From Clostridia bacterium (GTDB taxonomy: Bacteria; Bacillota_A; Clostridia; Christensenellales; Aristaeellaceae): a stretch of 19,604 bases of DNA. The notes under the pieces were generated by a model. The model was not told where the DNA came from, did not search any database, and worked only from the letters and a program-made list of their open reading frames with translations. Made by a program: the position numbers and the translations under genes. Location of the stretch: the NCBI GenBank assembly GCA_017517815.1, contig JAFWYA010000060.1, forward strand, positions 1-19,604. The letters are read 5' to 3'. Positions 7,330-14,318 of the stretch are shown in pieces; the stretch's first letter is position 1; every line of letters starts with the position of its first letter.

Positions 7330-7983
7330 TCACTTCTCCTTGCTGCGAACGGGATTGTGGATGGGGCTGGAGACTGGTCGTCTGTTTCCGCGCGTCAGAC
7401 GTTCAAAAACCTCGCCTACCAGTTCTGCAAGCACAACACCAAGCAAACCGCTGATGACGATTGCGTCAAATACGCCTGCACCGCCCAGAATAATAGGTTG
7501 GTTAATGCCATTTCGCCAGTTGATGATGGCTACCGCCGTATCTGCCAGCATAACGCCCAGTACGCCGCAAATGAATGCCCCGCGTCTGGAACGCCCGAGA
7601 ATATAGGCAATGATGCCGCCGGTCAGCCCGTACAGGTACATGGGATCGATCAAAATGGCTTCGGGTTCGTCAGGAGTAAACATGGAAAGCGCATAAATGG
7701 CAGCCGCTGTGATTATTGCACCCACGATGGCACGAATTTTTTCTTTTGCCGTTCCTGCACGTACAAGCAGATAAACACAGATTCCCAGCGGAATCACTGC
7801 GCCGCCGATGCTCAGCTGAACCATTCCCAACTGAATATTCGGGATCAGTGTGCCGAAAAACATGAGGGCGATCAGCACAAGCGCCGCCCGGTCGCTCAGA
7901 TACATTTTATCCAGTACTCTTTGAGCAGCGCCAAAGAATACCAGTATAGCTGCTGCAGTCAGAAAAATCATCCCGATGGACAT
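7330..7983 (-). CDS. DUF1614-like multi-pass membrane protein
   Basis: A 217-residue integral membrane protein that resembles the DUF1614 family, whose function is not known. Hydrophobic segments begin at the N-terminus (MSIGMIFLTAAAILVFFGAA) and recur about six times, for example ALVLIALMFFGTLI, IRAIVGAIITAAAIYALSMF and DAIVISGLLGVVLAELVGEV. Conserved-looking features are the NIQLG stretch and the glycine-rich YGLTGGIIAYILGRSRRGAFICG segment. The C-terminus is basic and cytoplasmic-looking. The start at 7983 is supported by AAAGGA about 9 bases upstream. The reading frame stays open to 8913, but that extension crosses the tRNA gene and is not coding. It lies 3 bases upstream of spoIIP, so a role around sporulation or the envelope is a reasonable inference and nothing more. 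The family call is from memory of the pattern. Confidence 0.8.
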   Translation of the reverse strand: MSIGMIFLTAAAILVFFGAAQRVLDKMYLSDRAALVLIALMFFGTLIPNIQLGMVQLSIGGAVIPLGICVYLLVRAGTAKEKIRAIVGAIITAAAIYALSMFTPDEPEAILIDPMYLYGLTGGIIAYILGRSRRGAFICGVLGVMLADTAVAIINWRNGINQPIILGGAGVFDAIVISGLLGVVLAELVGEVFERLTRGNRRPVSSPIHNPVRSKEK

Positions 7984-8060
7984 TTTCACGCATCCTTTCA
8001 TTTGACAGAGTAAACATAGTTTGTCCGGTGGATACACAAAGAATGCACATGGAAAAGCCG

Positions 8061-8090
8061 TTGACGCTGGGATGGAAAAGATGATATAAT
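8061..8090 (+). promoter_or_regulatory. Sigma-A promoter of tRNA-Leu
   Basis: TTGACG (8061-8066) and a perfect TATAAT (8085-8090) are separated by 18 bases. The mature tRNA begins 12 bases after the -10, typical for a tRNA transcript with a very short leader. The promoter lies in the gap between the minus-strand DUF1614-like/spoIIP genes and the plus-strand genes. Confidence 0.85.
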
Positions 8091-8101
8091 GAGTTTTACG
8101 C

Positions 8102-8187
8102 GGGGGTGTGTTGGAATTGGTATACAATGCGGACTTAAAATCCGCCGCCCTATGGGATTGAGAGTTCGAGTCTCTTCGCCCCCACCA
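8102..8187 (+). tRNA. tRNA-Leu (anticodon UAA)
   Basis: An 86-base tRNA with encoded CCA (8185-8187). The acceptor stem GGGGGTG pairs with CGCCCCC (one G-U), with A as discriminator base. The anticodon stem GCGGA/TCCGC encloses the loop CTTAAAA, giving anticodon TAA at 8136-8138. The long variable arm and the T-loop GTTCGAGTC fit a class II leucine tRNA. Promoter and terminator flank it directly, so it is a single-gene unit. Confidence 0.96.
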
Positions 8188-8194
8188 GAAACGG

Positions 8195-8240
8195 AAAGCC
8201 TCAGCTTTGACCGGTACAGGCGCAAAGCGGGGGCTTTTTT
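8195..8240 (+). terminator. Intrinsic terminator after tRNA-Leu
   Basis: The outer stem AAAGCCTC (8195-8202) pairs with GGGGCTTT (8230-8237). A second stem nested inside it, GCTTTG (8204-8209) with CAAAGC (8223-8228), closes a 13-base loop. TTTTTT (8235-8240) follows the outer stem. The structure ends 26 bases before the next start codon, so any transcription of the following gene must read through or start elsewhere. Confidence 0.8.
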
Positions 8241-8265
8241 CTACATGTATGTAAGGAGAATCAAA

Positions 8266-8931
8266 ATGCTTGACGCGCAAAAGTACATGCACACGTTGGT
8301 CCAGAAAATGAAAGAGCGATTTGGCGAGCGGCTGGTTTATGTGGGTTTGCAGGGGAGCTATCTGCGGGGTGATGCTACAGAATACAGCGATATTGATCCG
8401 ATGGTCGTTATTGATGATCTGACGCCGGATGACCTGCTTGCCTACAGGCAAATGATTGAAGAAATGGCCGAACCTGAAAAGTCGTGCGGTTTCCTTTGCG
8501 CAAAGGCGCAGCTGGCTGTGTGGAACAGGCTGGAGATTTGCCATCTGCTGCATTCGACGTACGATATTTATGGAACGCTTGCACTGCTTGTGCCGGATTT
8601 TTCGGCGGAGGATGTGCGCTGTTACGTGCGGCTGAGCCTGAATAATCTGCTGCATGAGTTGACCCATCGGCGTATTCATGCATCTGATGAGAAAAATGTC
8701 ACACGTCTGCCACAGGCATACAAAATGGTATTCTTTATTCTTCAGGGGATGTGCTGGCTTGAGAACGGTATGTTTCCGGGCACGCTGAATGAGATGCGGG
8801 AATGTGTCGGCGAAACAGACAAAGCTGTTTTTGAAAAAACAGCAGCTGCCAGAAATGGCCAACCGCTTGATTTTCAGCAGGATTTTGAACTGCTGTTCAA
8901 CTGGATTCACCAAACGCTGCTGAGACTTTAA
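8266..8931 (+). CDS. Nucleotidyltransferase-fold protein of unknown substrate
   Basis: A 221-residue protein with the polymerase-beta/MNT-type nucleotidyltransferase signature: GLQGSYLRGDATEYSDIDPMVV, that is GS at 30-31 and the metal-binding aspartates D42 and D44 in SDID. The C-terminal half (about 115-220) is probably helical, with NNLLHELTHRRIH and QAYKMVFFILQGMCWLENG, as in helper domains of small-molecule nucleotidyltransferases. The ATG at 8266 has AAGGAG 7 bases upstream. The frame is open further upstream but overlaps the tRNA. It resembles aminoglycoside or housekeeping nucleotidyltransferase-like proteins, but no substrate can be named. No partner toxin-antitoxin gene is adjacent, so it is not clearly an MNT antitoxin. 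No terminator hairpin was seen at its 3' end before the sigma factor gene 75 bases on. Confidence 0.82.
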   Translation: MLDAQKYMHTLVQKMKERFGERLVYVGLQGSYLRGDATEYSDIDPMVVIDDLTPDDLLAYRQMIEEMAEPEKSCGFLCAKAQLAVWNRLEICHLLHSTYDIYGTLALLVPDFSAEDVRCYVRLSLNNLLHELTHRRIHASDEKNVTRLPQAYKMVFFILQGMCWLENGMFPGTLNEMRECVGETDKAVFEKTAAARNGQPLDFQQDFELLFNWIHQTLLRL

Positions 8932-9006
8932 AAAATTTTTATGTAGGCGTGACGAAGAATGGCTCCGGGCTGTCTAACAGGCGTAACGTTACAAGGAGAT
9001 GATCGG

Positions 9007-9465
9007 GTGGACAAGGACTTCTTTGTACAGGAAATCGAAGCCTGCAGCGGTATGCTCTACCGAGTGGCCTATACGATTCTTCGAAACGATGATGCCTGTA
9101 AAGACGCAATGCAGGATACCGCGCTCAAGGCGTGGGAAAAGCGATATACCCTTCGGGAAACACGCTATTTCCGCACCTGGGTAACGCGTATCCTGATCCA
9201 TACGTGTTACGACACGAAACGAAAAAGGAACAGAATCGTTTCACTTGAGGAGATCCCTGAACCATCGTCATCTCCGCCGGATGTGCTGCTGGCCATGGCG
9301 CTTGAGAGCCTGCCTGAAAAACTGCGCCTGCCTCTTGTGCTGTGCTGCTCGGAAGGAATGACCTATGCCGAGGCGGCCGAGGCGCTGCATGTGCCGGTGG
9401 CAACTGTGCGCGGAAGGATCCATCGCGCCAGAGTCCAACTGAGAAAGGAGCTGGATGCACAATGA
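9007..9465 (+). CDS. ECF-type RNA polymerase sigma factor
   Basis: A 152-residue group 4 (extracytoplasmic function) sigma factor that would direct RNA polymerase to stress or envelope promoters. Region 2 spans about 10-75: LYRVAYTILRNDDACKDAMQ, the DTALKAWEKRYTLR segment, and FRTWVTRILIHTCYDTKRKR for -10 recognition. After a short linker, region 4 spans about 97-150, with LPEKLRLPLVL, the helix-turn-helix MTYAEAAEALHVPVATVRGR, and IHRARVQLRKEL. The GTG at 9007 is chosen because AAGGAG lies 8 bases upstream. An ATG at 8959 in the same frame has no ribosome site. Its stop overlaps the start of the next gene (ATGA), the usual layout for a sigma factor and its membrane regulator. Target promoters and signal are not visible. 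Confidence 0.92.
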   Translation: MDKDFFVQEIEACSGMLYRVAYTILRNDDACKDAMQDTALKAWEKRYTLRETRYFRTWVTRILIHTCYDTKRKRNRIVSLEEIPEPSSSPPDVLLAMALESLPEKLRLPLVLCCSEGMTYAEAAEALHVPVATVRGRIHRARVQLRKELDAQ

Positions 9466-10601
9466 AACGAAATGTAGATGAAATGAATTTGCGCAATGCA
9501 TTTCGTAGCGAGCCGGAAGAATGCCATGCTGCACTGATGCGTGCAGCCCGCTCCGTTGAGGAGGAACCAGGGGTGAGAAAAATTTCTTTGCGTGCGGCAC
9601 TGATTGCCGCAGTGATCATGATTGCTGCAATGGCTGCTGCTGTTGCTGCCGGAAGGCTGCTGGGATGGTCGGATTACTTTGACGAACAGTATGGTACCTA
9701 TGTGCCGGACACGGCTCAAAGAGTCATGCAGGAGGAATGGAACAAACACAGCTTTACGCTGGGACCGGTCAGCTTTACTACACAGGAGCTGCTTTGCGAC
9801 GGCCATATCGCCATGGCTTCCACACACATCAGCGTGAACGGTGAAAGCGACGCGCTGCTTTGCGCTGAGCCATATGATGCAATCGGCGCTACAGGCGAAA
9901 ACGGCAGGCTCATGGCACAGCGGCTGGGCGTATCGGCAGATACGACGTGGATTGAAGCAGCTCGTCAGCTGAACCGCAAGCTGTATATTGTGCGGGCTAT
10001 TCTGGAGGGGCCGGCTGAAATCGATGGTGGCTGTGCAATGGAGGACGTGCTATGGAATGAGGACGGCAGCATCGTGTACCTTAGCATGCCGGAACTCAAC
10101 GGAAAAGCACAGGGCAAAACAATTGGAATGCAACTGTATATGCGCGTGGTGGAGTTTGACGTAAACAGCGAAACGGAAAGCGAAGTATTCACAAATCGCG
10201 AAACACTGAAGGTGTTTCTGGAAGCCCCTCTGGAAGAATACAACTATGAGGTCAACGGCGCTTTTGTCGCGGGCGGTTTGCTGCTTAAAGGCGTGAAGGC
10301 CGAACTGACTGGCACCGGGCTCTATCTGTACACCACGTTTGAGGCATTGGAGAACATCACTGCTGATGATGTTTTCAGCCGAGAACTTCCCCGCTGGCTG
10401 GATGAAGAAGGCAGCGACATTCCGTCCGGCATCAGCCTGAGTACTGGTATTGATGTGGAGAGTTTGCCCACGGTCGTTTATACTCAGATGCTTTCACTGG
10501 ACAGGATTCCTGACAGGATGATTCTGCGTGTGTGGGACGAGGCGCTTGCGACGGAAGATACCATCAATCCAGGGTATCAGGAAATGTTTATGGTGAAATA
10601 A
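9462..10601 (+). CDS. Single-pass membrane protein, probable anti-sigma factor or sensor
   Basis: A 379-residue protein with a short charged N-terminal domain (1-43, inferred cytoplasmic), one membrane helix (about 44-64, LRAALIAAVIMIAAMAAAVAAG) and a large C-terminal domain (about 70-379) that would lie outside the cell. This is the topology of ECF anti-sigma factors and of DUF4179-like proteins coded next to them in Bacillota. I do not recognise the outer domain. It begins LGWSDYFDEQYGTYVPD and is rich in predicted beta strands. The start ATG overlaps the sigma stop (ATGA), with AAAGGAG 11 bases upstream, so translation is coupled. A role as regulator of the upstream sigma factor is inferred from context and topology. 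No zinc-binding HxxxCxxC motif of ZAS-type anti-sigma domains is present; the only nearby cysteine is C21, in EECHAAL. Confidence 0.75.
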   Translation: MKRNVDEMNLRNAFRSEPEECHAALMRAARSVEEEPGVRKISLRAALIAAVIMIAAMAAAVAAGRLLGWSDYFDEQYGTYVPDTAQRVMQEEWNKHSFTLGPVSFTTQELLCDGHIAMASTHISVNGESDALLCAEPYDAIGATGENGRLMAQRLGVSADTTWIEAARQLNRKLYIVRAILEGPAEIDGGCAMEDVLWNEDGSIVYLSMPELNGKAQGKTIGMQLYMRVVEFDVNSETESEVFTNRETLKVFLEAPLEEYNYEVNGAFVAGGLLLKGVKAELTGTGLYLYTTFEALENITADDVFSRELPRWLDEEGSDIPSGISLSTGIDVESLPTVVYTQMLSLDRIPDRMILRVWDEALATEDTINPGYQEMFMVK

Positions 10602-10616
10602 AAAACAAACGCAGGT

Positions 10617-10645
10617 AAACCGGGGAGAAAATCTCCCCGGTTTTT
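10617..10645 (+). terminator. Intrinsic terminator after the sigma/anti-sigma pair
   Basis: A perfect 12-bp stem, AAACCGGGGAGA (10617-10628) with TCTCCCCGGTTT (10632-10643), has an AAA loop and ends in a TTTTT run (10641-10645). It lies 15 bases after the stop codon. This is a strong, clean boundary between the sigma-factor operon and iorA. Confidence 0.93.
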
Positions 10646-10674
10646 GTTTATTCATTCTGAAACAAGGTTAAAAC

Positions 10675-10703
10675 TTTTCTTTCATGCAGGTTTGTGTTAT
10701 ACT
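10675..10703 (+). promoter_or_regulatory. Probable promoter of iorA
   Basis: TGT-TATACT (-10 at 10698-10703, with TG one base upstream making it extended) lies 17 bases after a weak TTTTCT (10675-10680). It sits between the upstream terminator and the iorA start at 10759, leaving a leader of about 50 bases. The -35 is poor, so the call rests on the extended -10 and position. Confidence 0.5.
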
Positions 10704-10758
10704 AATCTGTAACCTGCCCAAAGGCATTTTTGACTGCCTTGAACAAGGAGGATGCACA

Positions 10759-12528
10759 ATGGAGAACAAAATCATCGCTGCGGAAACTGTTGCCGCCGTG
10801 GAAGAAGAAGAGCGCCTGATGCTTGGCAACGAGGCTGTTGCACAGGGCGCATGGGAAGCAGGCGTGCGCGTGGCGTCCAGCTATCCCGGAACCCCCAGTA
10901 CTGAGGTGACCGAGTGTCTGGCCAAATTTTCTGAAATCAACTGCCAGTGGGCTCCTAATGAAAAGGTTGCCGCTGAGGTTGCTTTTGGCGCCGCCATGTC
11001 TGGTGCACGTTCCATTACCTGCATGAAGCATGTGGGCGTCAATGTGGCTGCTGACCCCGTTTTTACCGCTGCCTATACGGGCGTGAACGGGGGAATGGTC
11101 ATCGTTTGTGCGGATGACCCCGCCATGCATTCCAGCCAGAACGAGCAGGACAGCCGCTATTATGCGCGCGCTGCCCATATTCCCATGCTGGAGCCTGCCG
11201 ATAGTCAGGAGTGCCGCGATTTTACCAAGTTGGCTTTTTCCATGAGCGAAGAGCTGGATACGCCGGTGTTCCTTCGACTGACCACCCGTATTGCCCATCA
11301 GCGCAGCCCGGTGCAGCCCGGAGCGCGCAATGACGTGCCGGTGCGTCCCTATCAGAAGGACGTGATGAAGTATGTCATGATGCCCGGTATGGCCAAAAAG
11401 CGCCATCCCAAGGTAGAGGCGCGTGAAAGTTTCCTGACGGAGGCGGCCAACCAGCTGCCCATCAACGTGGTGCGTATGCGTGATACCTCTGTAGGTATCA
11501 TCACAAGCGGCGTGTGCTATCAGTATGTGCGCGAAGCCATGCCTTACGCCAGCACGCTGAAGCTGGGCATGGTTTATCCGCTGCCTATGAAGCTCATCCG
11601 TGAGTTTGCCAAAAATGTTGACAGGCTCATCGTGGTTGAAGAACTGGAAGGTCTGATCGAAAAGGATATCAAGGCTGCCGGCATTGAGTGCGAAGGCAAG
11701 AACCTCACCGGTCTTCAGGGCGAACTGAGTGTTGAAAAGCTGCGCTGCGTTCTCAATGGCGAGAAGGAGCCCGAGGTTCAGGCGTCGGATTTGCCCAATC
11801 GCCCGCCGGTGCTGTGCCCCGGCTGCCCGCATCGCGGTGTGTTCTATGAACTCAACCGTCTGGGCCTGCGTGTGATGGGCGATATCGGCTGCTACACGCT
11901 GGCGGCACTGCCTCCGCTGTCTGCGCTGGACGCCTGCCTGTGCATGGGCGCAAGCATCGGCATGGCCGGCGGTGCAGAGCGCGCGCACGGCAAGGATTTC
12001 TCCCGCTCGACGGTCGCGGTGCTTGGCGACAGCACCTTCATTCACAGCGGCATTACCTCGCTGATCGACGCTGTGTACAATCAGGAAACCATTACCGTCA
12101 TCATTCTGGATAACCGCATTACCGGCATGACGGGCCATCAGCAGAATCCTGCCAGCGGCATGGATATCCACAATCAGCCTGCACCTCAGCTCAACATTGA
12201 AAAACTGGTGGAAAGCTGCGGCGTGAAGGATATCACCATTGTGGATCCCTTTGATCTGAAGGCGACGGAAAAGGCCATTCGTGAGGCAGTTGCCCGCGAA
12301 GAGGTCAGCGTGGTTATCGCCCGCCGTCCCTGCGCGCTGCTGGACAAGACCGTCAAGCCGCCCTTCACCATTGACGGCTGCAAGGGCTGCGGCGCCTGCA
12401 TGAAGCTCAGCTGCCCTGCCATCGAACGTCATGGCAAGACGGTCATTATCAACCCGGCGCTGTGCATCGGCTGCGGTATGTGCGCGCAGGTATGTCCCTT
12501 CCATGCCATTAAAGCCAAGGAGGCCTGA
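10759..12528 (+). CDS. iorA: Indolepyruvate:ferredoxin oxidoreductase, alpha subunit
   Basis: The catalytic subunit oxidatively decarboxylates indolepyruvate and other aryl-pyruvates, made by transamination of aromatic amino acids, to acyl-CoA while reducing ferredoxin. It uses thiamine diphosphate. The 589 residues match the family. The N-terminal pyrimidine-binding domain has SYPGTPSTEV (41-50) and CMKHVGVNVAADP. The C-terminal thiamine-binding domain has VLCPGCPHRGVFYEL, GDIGCYTLAALPPL and VLGDSTFIHSGITSLIDAVY, with DNRITGMTGHQQNP. The last 50 residues hold two 4Fe-4S motifs, CKGCGACMKLSCP and CIGCGMCAQVCP. ATG 10759 has AAGGAGG 7 bases upstream. Codon use is strongly biased, implying high expression. 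iorB follows after 2 bases. It indicates an anaerobic, amino-acid-fermenting metabolism. Confidence 0.96.
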   Translation: MENKIIAAETVAAVEEEERLMLGNEAVAQGAWEAGVRVASSYPGTPSTEVTECLAKFSEINCQWAPNEKVAAEVAFGAAMSGARSITCMKHVGVNVAADPVFTAAYTGVNGGMVIVCADDPAMHSSQNEQDSRYYARAAHIPMLEPADSQECRDFTKLAFSMSEELDTPVFLRLTTRIAHQRSPVQPGARNDVPVRPYQKDVMKYVMMPGMAKKRHPKVEARESFLTEAANQLPINVVRMRDTSVGIITSGVCYQYVREAMPYASTLKLGMVYPLPMKLIREFAKNVDRLIVVEELEGLIEKDIKAAGIECEGKNLTGLQGELSVEKLRCVLNGEKEPEVQASDLPNRPPVLCPGCPHRGVFYELNRLGLRVMGDIGCYTLAALPPLSALDACLCMGASIGMAGGAERAHGKDFSRSTVAVLGDSTFIHSGITSLIDAVYNQETITVIILDNRITGMTGHQQNPASGMDIHNQPAPQLNIEKLVESCGVKDITIVDPFDLKATEKAIREAVAREEVSVVIARRPCALLDKTVKPPFTIDGCKGCGACMKLSCPAIERHGKTVIINPALCIGCGMCAQVCPFHAIKAKEA

Positions 12529-12530
12529 AT

Positions 12531-13109
12531 ATGAGTCAGACGAAGTTTGATCTGGTGATCGTCGGTGTGGGCGGTCAGGGTACGCTGCTGGCCAGTAAAA
12601 TTCTGGGCCGTCTCGCCCTGAAGGCCGGCTGCGGCGTAAAGGTAAGCGAAGTGCATGGCATGAGCCAGCGCGGTGGCAGTGTAATCACGCATGTGCGCGT
12701 GGGCGACCGTGTGCATTCTCCCATTGTCACTCCTGGCGAGGCGGATTTTCTGCTTAGCTTTGAACAGCTGGAAGCTGCCCGCGCTGCGTCCTTCCTCAAG
12801 GAGGATGGCGTTGCCATCGTCAACACGCAGTGCATTTTGCCCATGCCTGTTATCACGGGCTCGACTGCGTATCCTGAAGACGCGCTCGCGCCGCTTGCAG
12901 GCCATAAAATCGAATGTGCCGATGCGCTGGGCATTGCCGTTGAATGCGGCAGCCAGAAGGCGCTGAATCTGGTACTGCTGGGCATGCTGTCCAAACATCT
13001 GCCCTTCGGGAAGGAAGCATGGCACGAGGCGATTGCTGCCTGCGTACCGGCAAAAACGCTGCCGGTCAATCTGGCTGCCTTTACGCGCGGCCGTGAACTG
13101 GAAGCCTGA
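12531..13109 (+). CDS. iorB: Indolepyruvate:ferredoxin oxidoreductase, beta subunit
   Basis: A 192-residue gamma-type 2-oxoacid oxidoreductase domain that pairs with IorA. It shows the family start DLVIVGVGGQGTLLASKIL (about 7-25) and the conserved VSEVHGMSQRGGSVITHVR (about 37-55). The usual length of IorB is about 190-200, so it is complete. The ATG is 2 bases after the iorA stop, and its AAGGAGG (12517-12523) lies inside the last codons of iorA. The two subunits are therefore translated in tandem, fitting a fixed ratio in the complex. Confidence 0.95.
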   Translation: MSQTKFDLVIVGVGGQGTLLASKILGRLALKAGCGVKVSEVHGMSQRGGSVITHVRVGDRVHSPIVTPGEADFLLSFEQLEAARAASFLKEDGVAIVNTQCILPMPVITGSTAYPEDALAPLAGHKIECADALGIAVECGSQKALNLVLLGMLSKHLPFGKEAWHEAIAACVPAKTLPVNLAAFTRGRELEA

Positions 13110-13137
13110 AATTTGATATCAGCAGGAAGGTCGTACA

Positions 13138-14256
13138 ATGCTCAGGCAAAATCGCTTGCTGATCGACATGGATGCGATCAGGCATAATTACCGGATCCTG
13201 AAGGAATCTGTCCCTGCAGAGGTCAAAGTGATGCCCGTGATCAAGGCCAATGCCTATGGTCACGGCATGCTGGAAACAGCGCGTGCGCTGTCGAAGCTGG
13301 GCGCTGATCATTTTGCAGTAGCTACGCCGGACGAAGGGGTTGAACTGCGCCTTGGCGGAATTGAAGGAGAAATCCTCGTGCTGGGCGCGGCAATGCCGAC
13401 TGCCGCGCAGGAAGCCGTTGCACATGAACTGACGCAGACTGTGTTTACCCCTGAAATGGTGGAAATGCTTGAAAAAGAAGCTGCCATCCAGGGAAAGAAT
13501 GCGCTTGTGCACATCAAACTGGATACCGGCATGAACCGTATTGGGCTGCGTACACAACAGGAGGCGGAGGCGCTGGCGGCAGCTCTTGTGAAGGCTGCGC
13601 ATGTAAAACCGACTGGCATCTTTACCCATTTTTCGGATGCGGATGCTCCGGAAAACGGTGAAATCAATGCCTTCAGCGTAGGACAGCTTGAACGTTTCAA
13701 ACAGCTGCGCGCCTGCTTTGATGCAGCGATCCCTTCACATGTGGCCAACAGCGCCATGAGTTTGTTGGCTCCGCAGGCGTATTTTTCCATGATTCGGGAA
13801 GGAATTGCGCTGTATGGCTATCCGCCTGTGGAAACAAAGCTGCCCTTCAGGCCTGCGCTCAGCTGGCTGACTGAGGTCGTTAATGTCAAAACCATTCATG
13901 CCGGCGATGCGGTCGGCTATGGCCGTACTTTTGTGGCAGACCGTGACATGCGCATTGCAACGGTAGCTGTCGGCTATGGCGACGGATATCACCGTGCGCA
14001 GTCTGGCAGGGGATGGATGCTGATCCGCGGCAGGCGGGTACCGATTGTTGGACGCGTGTGTATGGATCAGACAATGGTTGATGTAACAGATGTGCCGGAC
14101 GTATGCGCGGGCGATGAGGTTGCGCTGATCGGTTCGCAGGGCGCAGAAACGATTGATGCTGAGCAGGTTGCAAAGTGGGCGGGTACCATCAGCTATGAGG
14201 TGCTGCTGGCTGTTACGCAGCGTGTGCCGCGTATTTACGTGAATGCGGATGAATAG
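13138..14256 (+). CDS. alr: Alanine racemase
   Basis: A PLP enzyme that interconverts L- and D-alanine and so supplies D-alanine for peptidoglycan. The 372 residues match the family. The PLP lysine is K36 in VIKANAYGHG. Other family stretches are HIKLDTGMNRIG, THFSDAD, NSAMSLL, REGIALYG, VGYGRTF (the catalytic tyrosine region of the second domain), VAVGYGDGYHR and RVCMDQTMVDVTDV, followed by the C-terminal EVLLAVTQRVPRIY. The ATG at 13138 lies 28 bases after iorB, with AGGAAGG about 8-10 bases upstream, so it is probably in the ior transcript. No functional link between D-alanine and IorAB is apparent, so the linkage may be convenience only. Nearby rsmD and coaD fit a housekeeping cluster. 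Confidence 0.96.
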   Translation: MLRQNRLLIDMDAIRHNYRILKESVPAEVKVMPVIKANAYGHGMLETARALSKLGADHFAVATPDEGVELRLGGIEGEILVLGAAMPTAAQEAVAHELTQTVFTPEMVEMLEKEAAIQGKNALVHIKLDTGMNRIGLRTQQEAEALAAALVKAAHVKPTGIFTHFSDADAPENGEINAFSVGQLERFKQLRACFDAAIPSHVANSAMSLLAPQAYFSMIREGIALYGYPPVETKLPFRPALSWLTEVVNVKTIHAGDAVGYGRTFVADRDMRIATVAVGYGDGYHRAQSGRGWMLIRGRRVPIVGRVCMDQTMVDVTDVPDVCAGDEVALIGSQGAETIDAEQVAKWAGTISYEVLLAVTQRVPRIYVNADE

Positions 14257-14318
14257 GCATCTGCAGTGCTAGCCAAAATATCCCTGTTTTACAGGTGACA
14301 AAAGGAAAGGGAAAAGGA

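Noticed and set aside
7984..8913. N-terminal extension of the DUF1614-like frame to 527 residues
   Set aside because: The extension would run through the tRNA-Leu gene and its promoter, and a good ribosome site precedes the start at 7983.
10684..10758. Longer iorA start at 10684, and a T-box or other amino-acid riboswitch in the iorA leader
   Set aside because: The frame before 10759 overlaps the promoter and lacks a ribosome site. The leader is about 50 bases with no T-box, SAM or other conserved element, too short for these riboswitches.
9453..10761. GGATGCACAATG occurs at both 9453-9464 and 10750-10761, at the starts of the anti-sigma-like gene and iorA
   Set aside because: The repeat is 12 bases at two start codons after purine-rich ribosome sites. 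Chance plus shared start context explains it, and no wider similarity was seen.
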